A stretch of DNA of 31,119 bases from Selaginella moellendorffii. Lineage: Eukaryota > Streptophyta > Lycopodiopsida > Selaginellales > Selaginellaceae. The position numbers were made by a program, and so were the translations under genes. The DNA lies in assembly GCF_000143415.4 (NCBI RefSeq), contig NW_003314282.1, positions 1 through 31,119 of the forward strand, read 5' to 3'. Of this stretch, positions 30,213-31,119 are shown piece after piece (position 1 is the first letter of the stretch; each line of letters begins with the position of its first letter). Under the pieces are notes generated by a model. That model searched no databases. It worked only from the letters and a program-made list of their open reading frames with translations, and had not been told where the DNA came from.

Positions 30213-30684
30213 TACCTTACAGGCTCTTGGCACTGTTCAAAACCATTTTTTATGCATCGGGAGGGACTCAACTTGGATGAGCAATATCTACTTCATTTGG
30301 AACTAACAATGGAGTGTGCAATGGGTAATAGTGCAGGTGTAAATCTACCACTTTACATCGAAAGTGCGTGCTTACAGCAACACTAGTGAAGCGATGAGCT
30401 TTGGAAAAATTATACTTAGCCATACTCGGAGAAAACTAAGTGTTCTTTAGTGTACATTTCAAATTTAAATTCAATTCTTGATTTCTTCAATTTTAGGGTT
30501 CCCACATTCGGGATTAGGGTTTACACCCACCTATATTAATTGTGCCTTGGATATAGGGCAATTTCATTTTATGACATAATTTTGTCGATGGTTTGTTTGG
30601 ATTTAGGAGTAGCATAATCTAAATCCTTCTTTATTCTTCCCTTTTCTTTTGCTTAAGTTCAATCTCAAACAGAATGTGCACTTC
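30213..30684. other. Gene-free region between the 5S-like copy and LINE ORF1
   Basis: A 60-aa open frame (30204-30386, plus) shows no domain I recognise. The rest is AT-rich. It may be part of the insertion that carries the 5S-like copies, since the gap between the DUF4283-like domain and the knuckle is larger than expected for a LINE ORF1. Confidence 0.4.
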
Positions 30685-30972
30685 CTATATGATTCTCACC
30701 TTAACTATAACTCTATCCCCCACCAGCATTCCTTCCATCCTTATGAATGTGGCGAATTGCCAAAGTATTGCCACTAATACTTTATCCTTTGCTAGCACCA
30801 TATCAATTCCTTGAAATTCAAAATTGACAATAACTAATGGCAGGAGCAACATTTTCTTCTTCTGTGGCATGAAGTTGTTGTGGTACGCTCTAAAAAACAA
30901 TTGAAACTCCAATTGTGCATATGCATCCACTCGCAAAAGTTTGTGTCGTGCTTTTTCATCTTTGATGACCAC
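30685..30972 (-). pseudogene. LINE ORF1, DUF4283-like domain
   Basis: A minus-strand open frame of 95 codons carries LEFQLFFRAYHNNFMPQKKK, LLPLVIVNFEFQGIDMVLAK and VLVAILWQFATFIRMEGMLV, followed by GDRVIVKVRI. The pattern of a short hydrophobic strand, a helix ending in L..FGT-like (QFATFIRM), and a final V.V.. strand is that of DUF4283, the nucleic-acid-binding domain of plant LINE ORF1 and zinc-knuckle proteins. It is close to the window edge, and the upstream start is not visible with confidence. Confidence 0.55.
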
Positions 30973-31119
30973 ATTGTAACTTCTTCCCTAGGTCTTTCAC
31001 ATCCTTTACTACTACAATGACCATTATATCATGATATGCTAACGTTGCGCACATTGAGTTTGATATCACAAAACCAACTGGGACTGCTCCTTCAACTATG
31101 ATATGAATAGTTTCTTCTA

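Larger units (their letters stand above)
24505..31119 (-). mobile_element. Decayed LINE (non-LTR retrotransposon), runs off the window
   Basis: On the minus strand, from the window end leftward, I see a DUF4283-like ORF1 domain, a CCHC knuckle, an endonuclease, reverse transcriptase, and the zf-RVT finger with tail. This is the plant L1-type order. At least 6.6 kb is present. Every domain is interrupted. At the left boundary (24505), next to GRDP sequence, there is no oligo-T run or target duplication that I can see, so the 3' end may have been lost after insertion. A 54-bp minisatellite and two 5S-like copies sit inside it. Confidence 0.8.

Overview
This is a plant nuclear window. It holds GT-AG genes with very short introns (mostly 48-65 bp in the one complete gene), a germin-like cupin gene, a plant-type SF3B2 splicing-factor gene, a DUF1399/GRDP-like pseudogene, and several plant-type retrotransposons. 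Tiny introns, compact gene spacing and old nested transposable elements suggest a lycophyte such as Selaginella. That is inference from style; I could run no search.

Layout: 1-4228 is mostly AT-rich decayed DNA with one island of GC-rich ~75-bp tandem repeats (964-1491). At 4229-4432 lies a mutated copy of an SF3B2 segment that still contains introns, followed by a Ty3/gypsy pol remnant on the minus strand (4500-5513). From 5550 to about 18290 runs one decayed Ty1/copia element on the minus strand. It is split by two insertions: a 7466-bp chromodomain Ty3/gypsy element (7388-14853; both LTRs, PBS, TSD CTTAT) inside the integrase, and a 1559-bp solo LTR of a related family (16430-17988; TSD GAGCG/GAGTG) inside gag. 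The copia end abuts the cupin-core exons of a germin-like gene (18333-18960). A second germin N-terminal fragment fused to an unrecognised coding stretch follows (19143-19505).

The genic island 19717-24504 has a complete 18-exon SF3B2 gene (545 aa), an unrecognised gene starting 46 bp after it, and a broken DUF1399/GRDP gene. From about 24505 to the window end a decayed LINE runs on the minus strand (zf-RVT, RT, endonuclease, CCHC knuckle, DUF4283-like ORF1). Two 5S-rRNA-like copies exactly 330 bp apart lie in its ORF1 region.

Most striking: (1) a 47-bp GT...CTAAC...AG insert in the chromovirus integrase, whose exact removal keeps the frame and gives the D,D-35-E spacing; (2) the tandem 5S-like units with TATA-like boxes at -28; (3) a candidate frame-breaking (poison) exon in the long intron of SF3B2; (4) the intron-bearing SF3B2 fragment 18 kb from its parent. 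Nearly all element reading frames are broken, and the readable lesions are mostly G>A or C>T, as expected from deamination of methylated cytosine.
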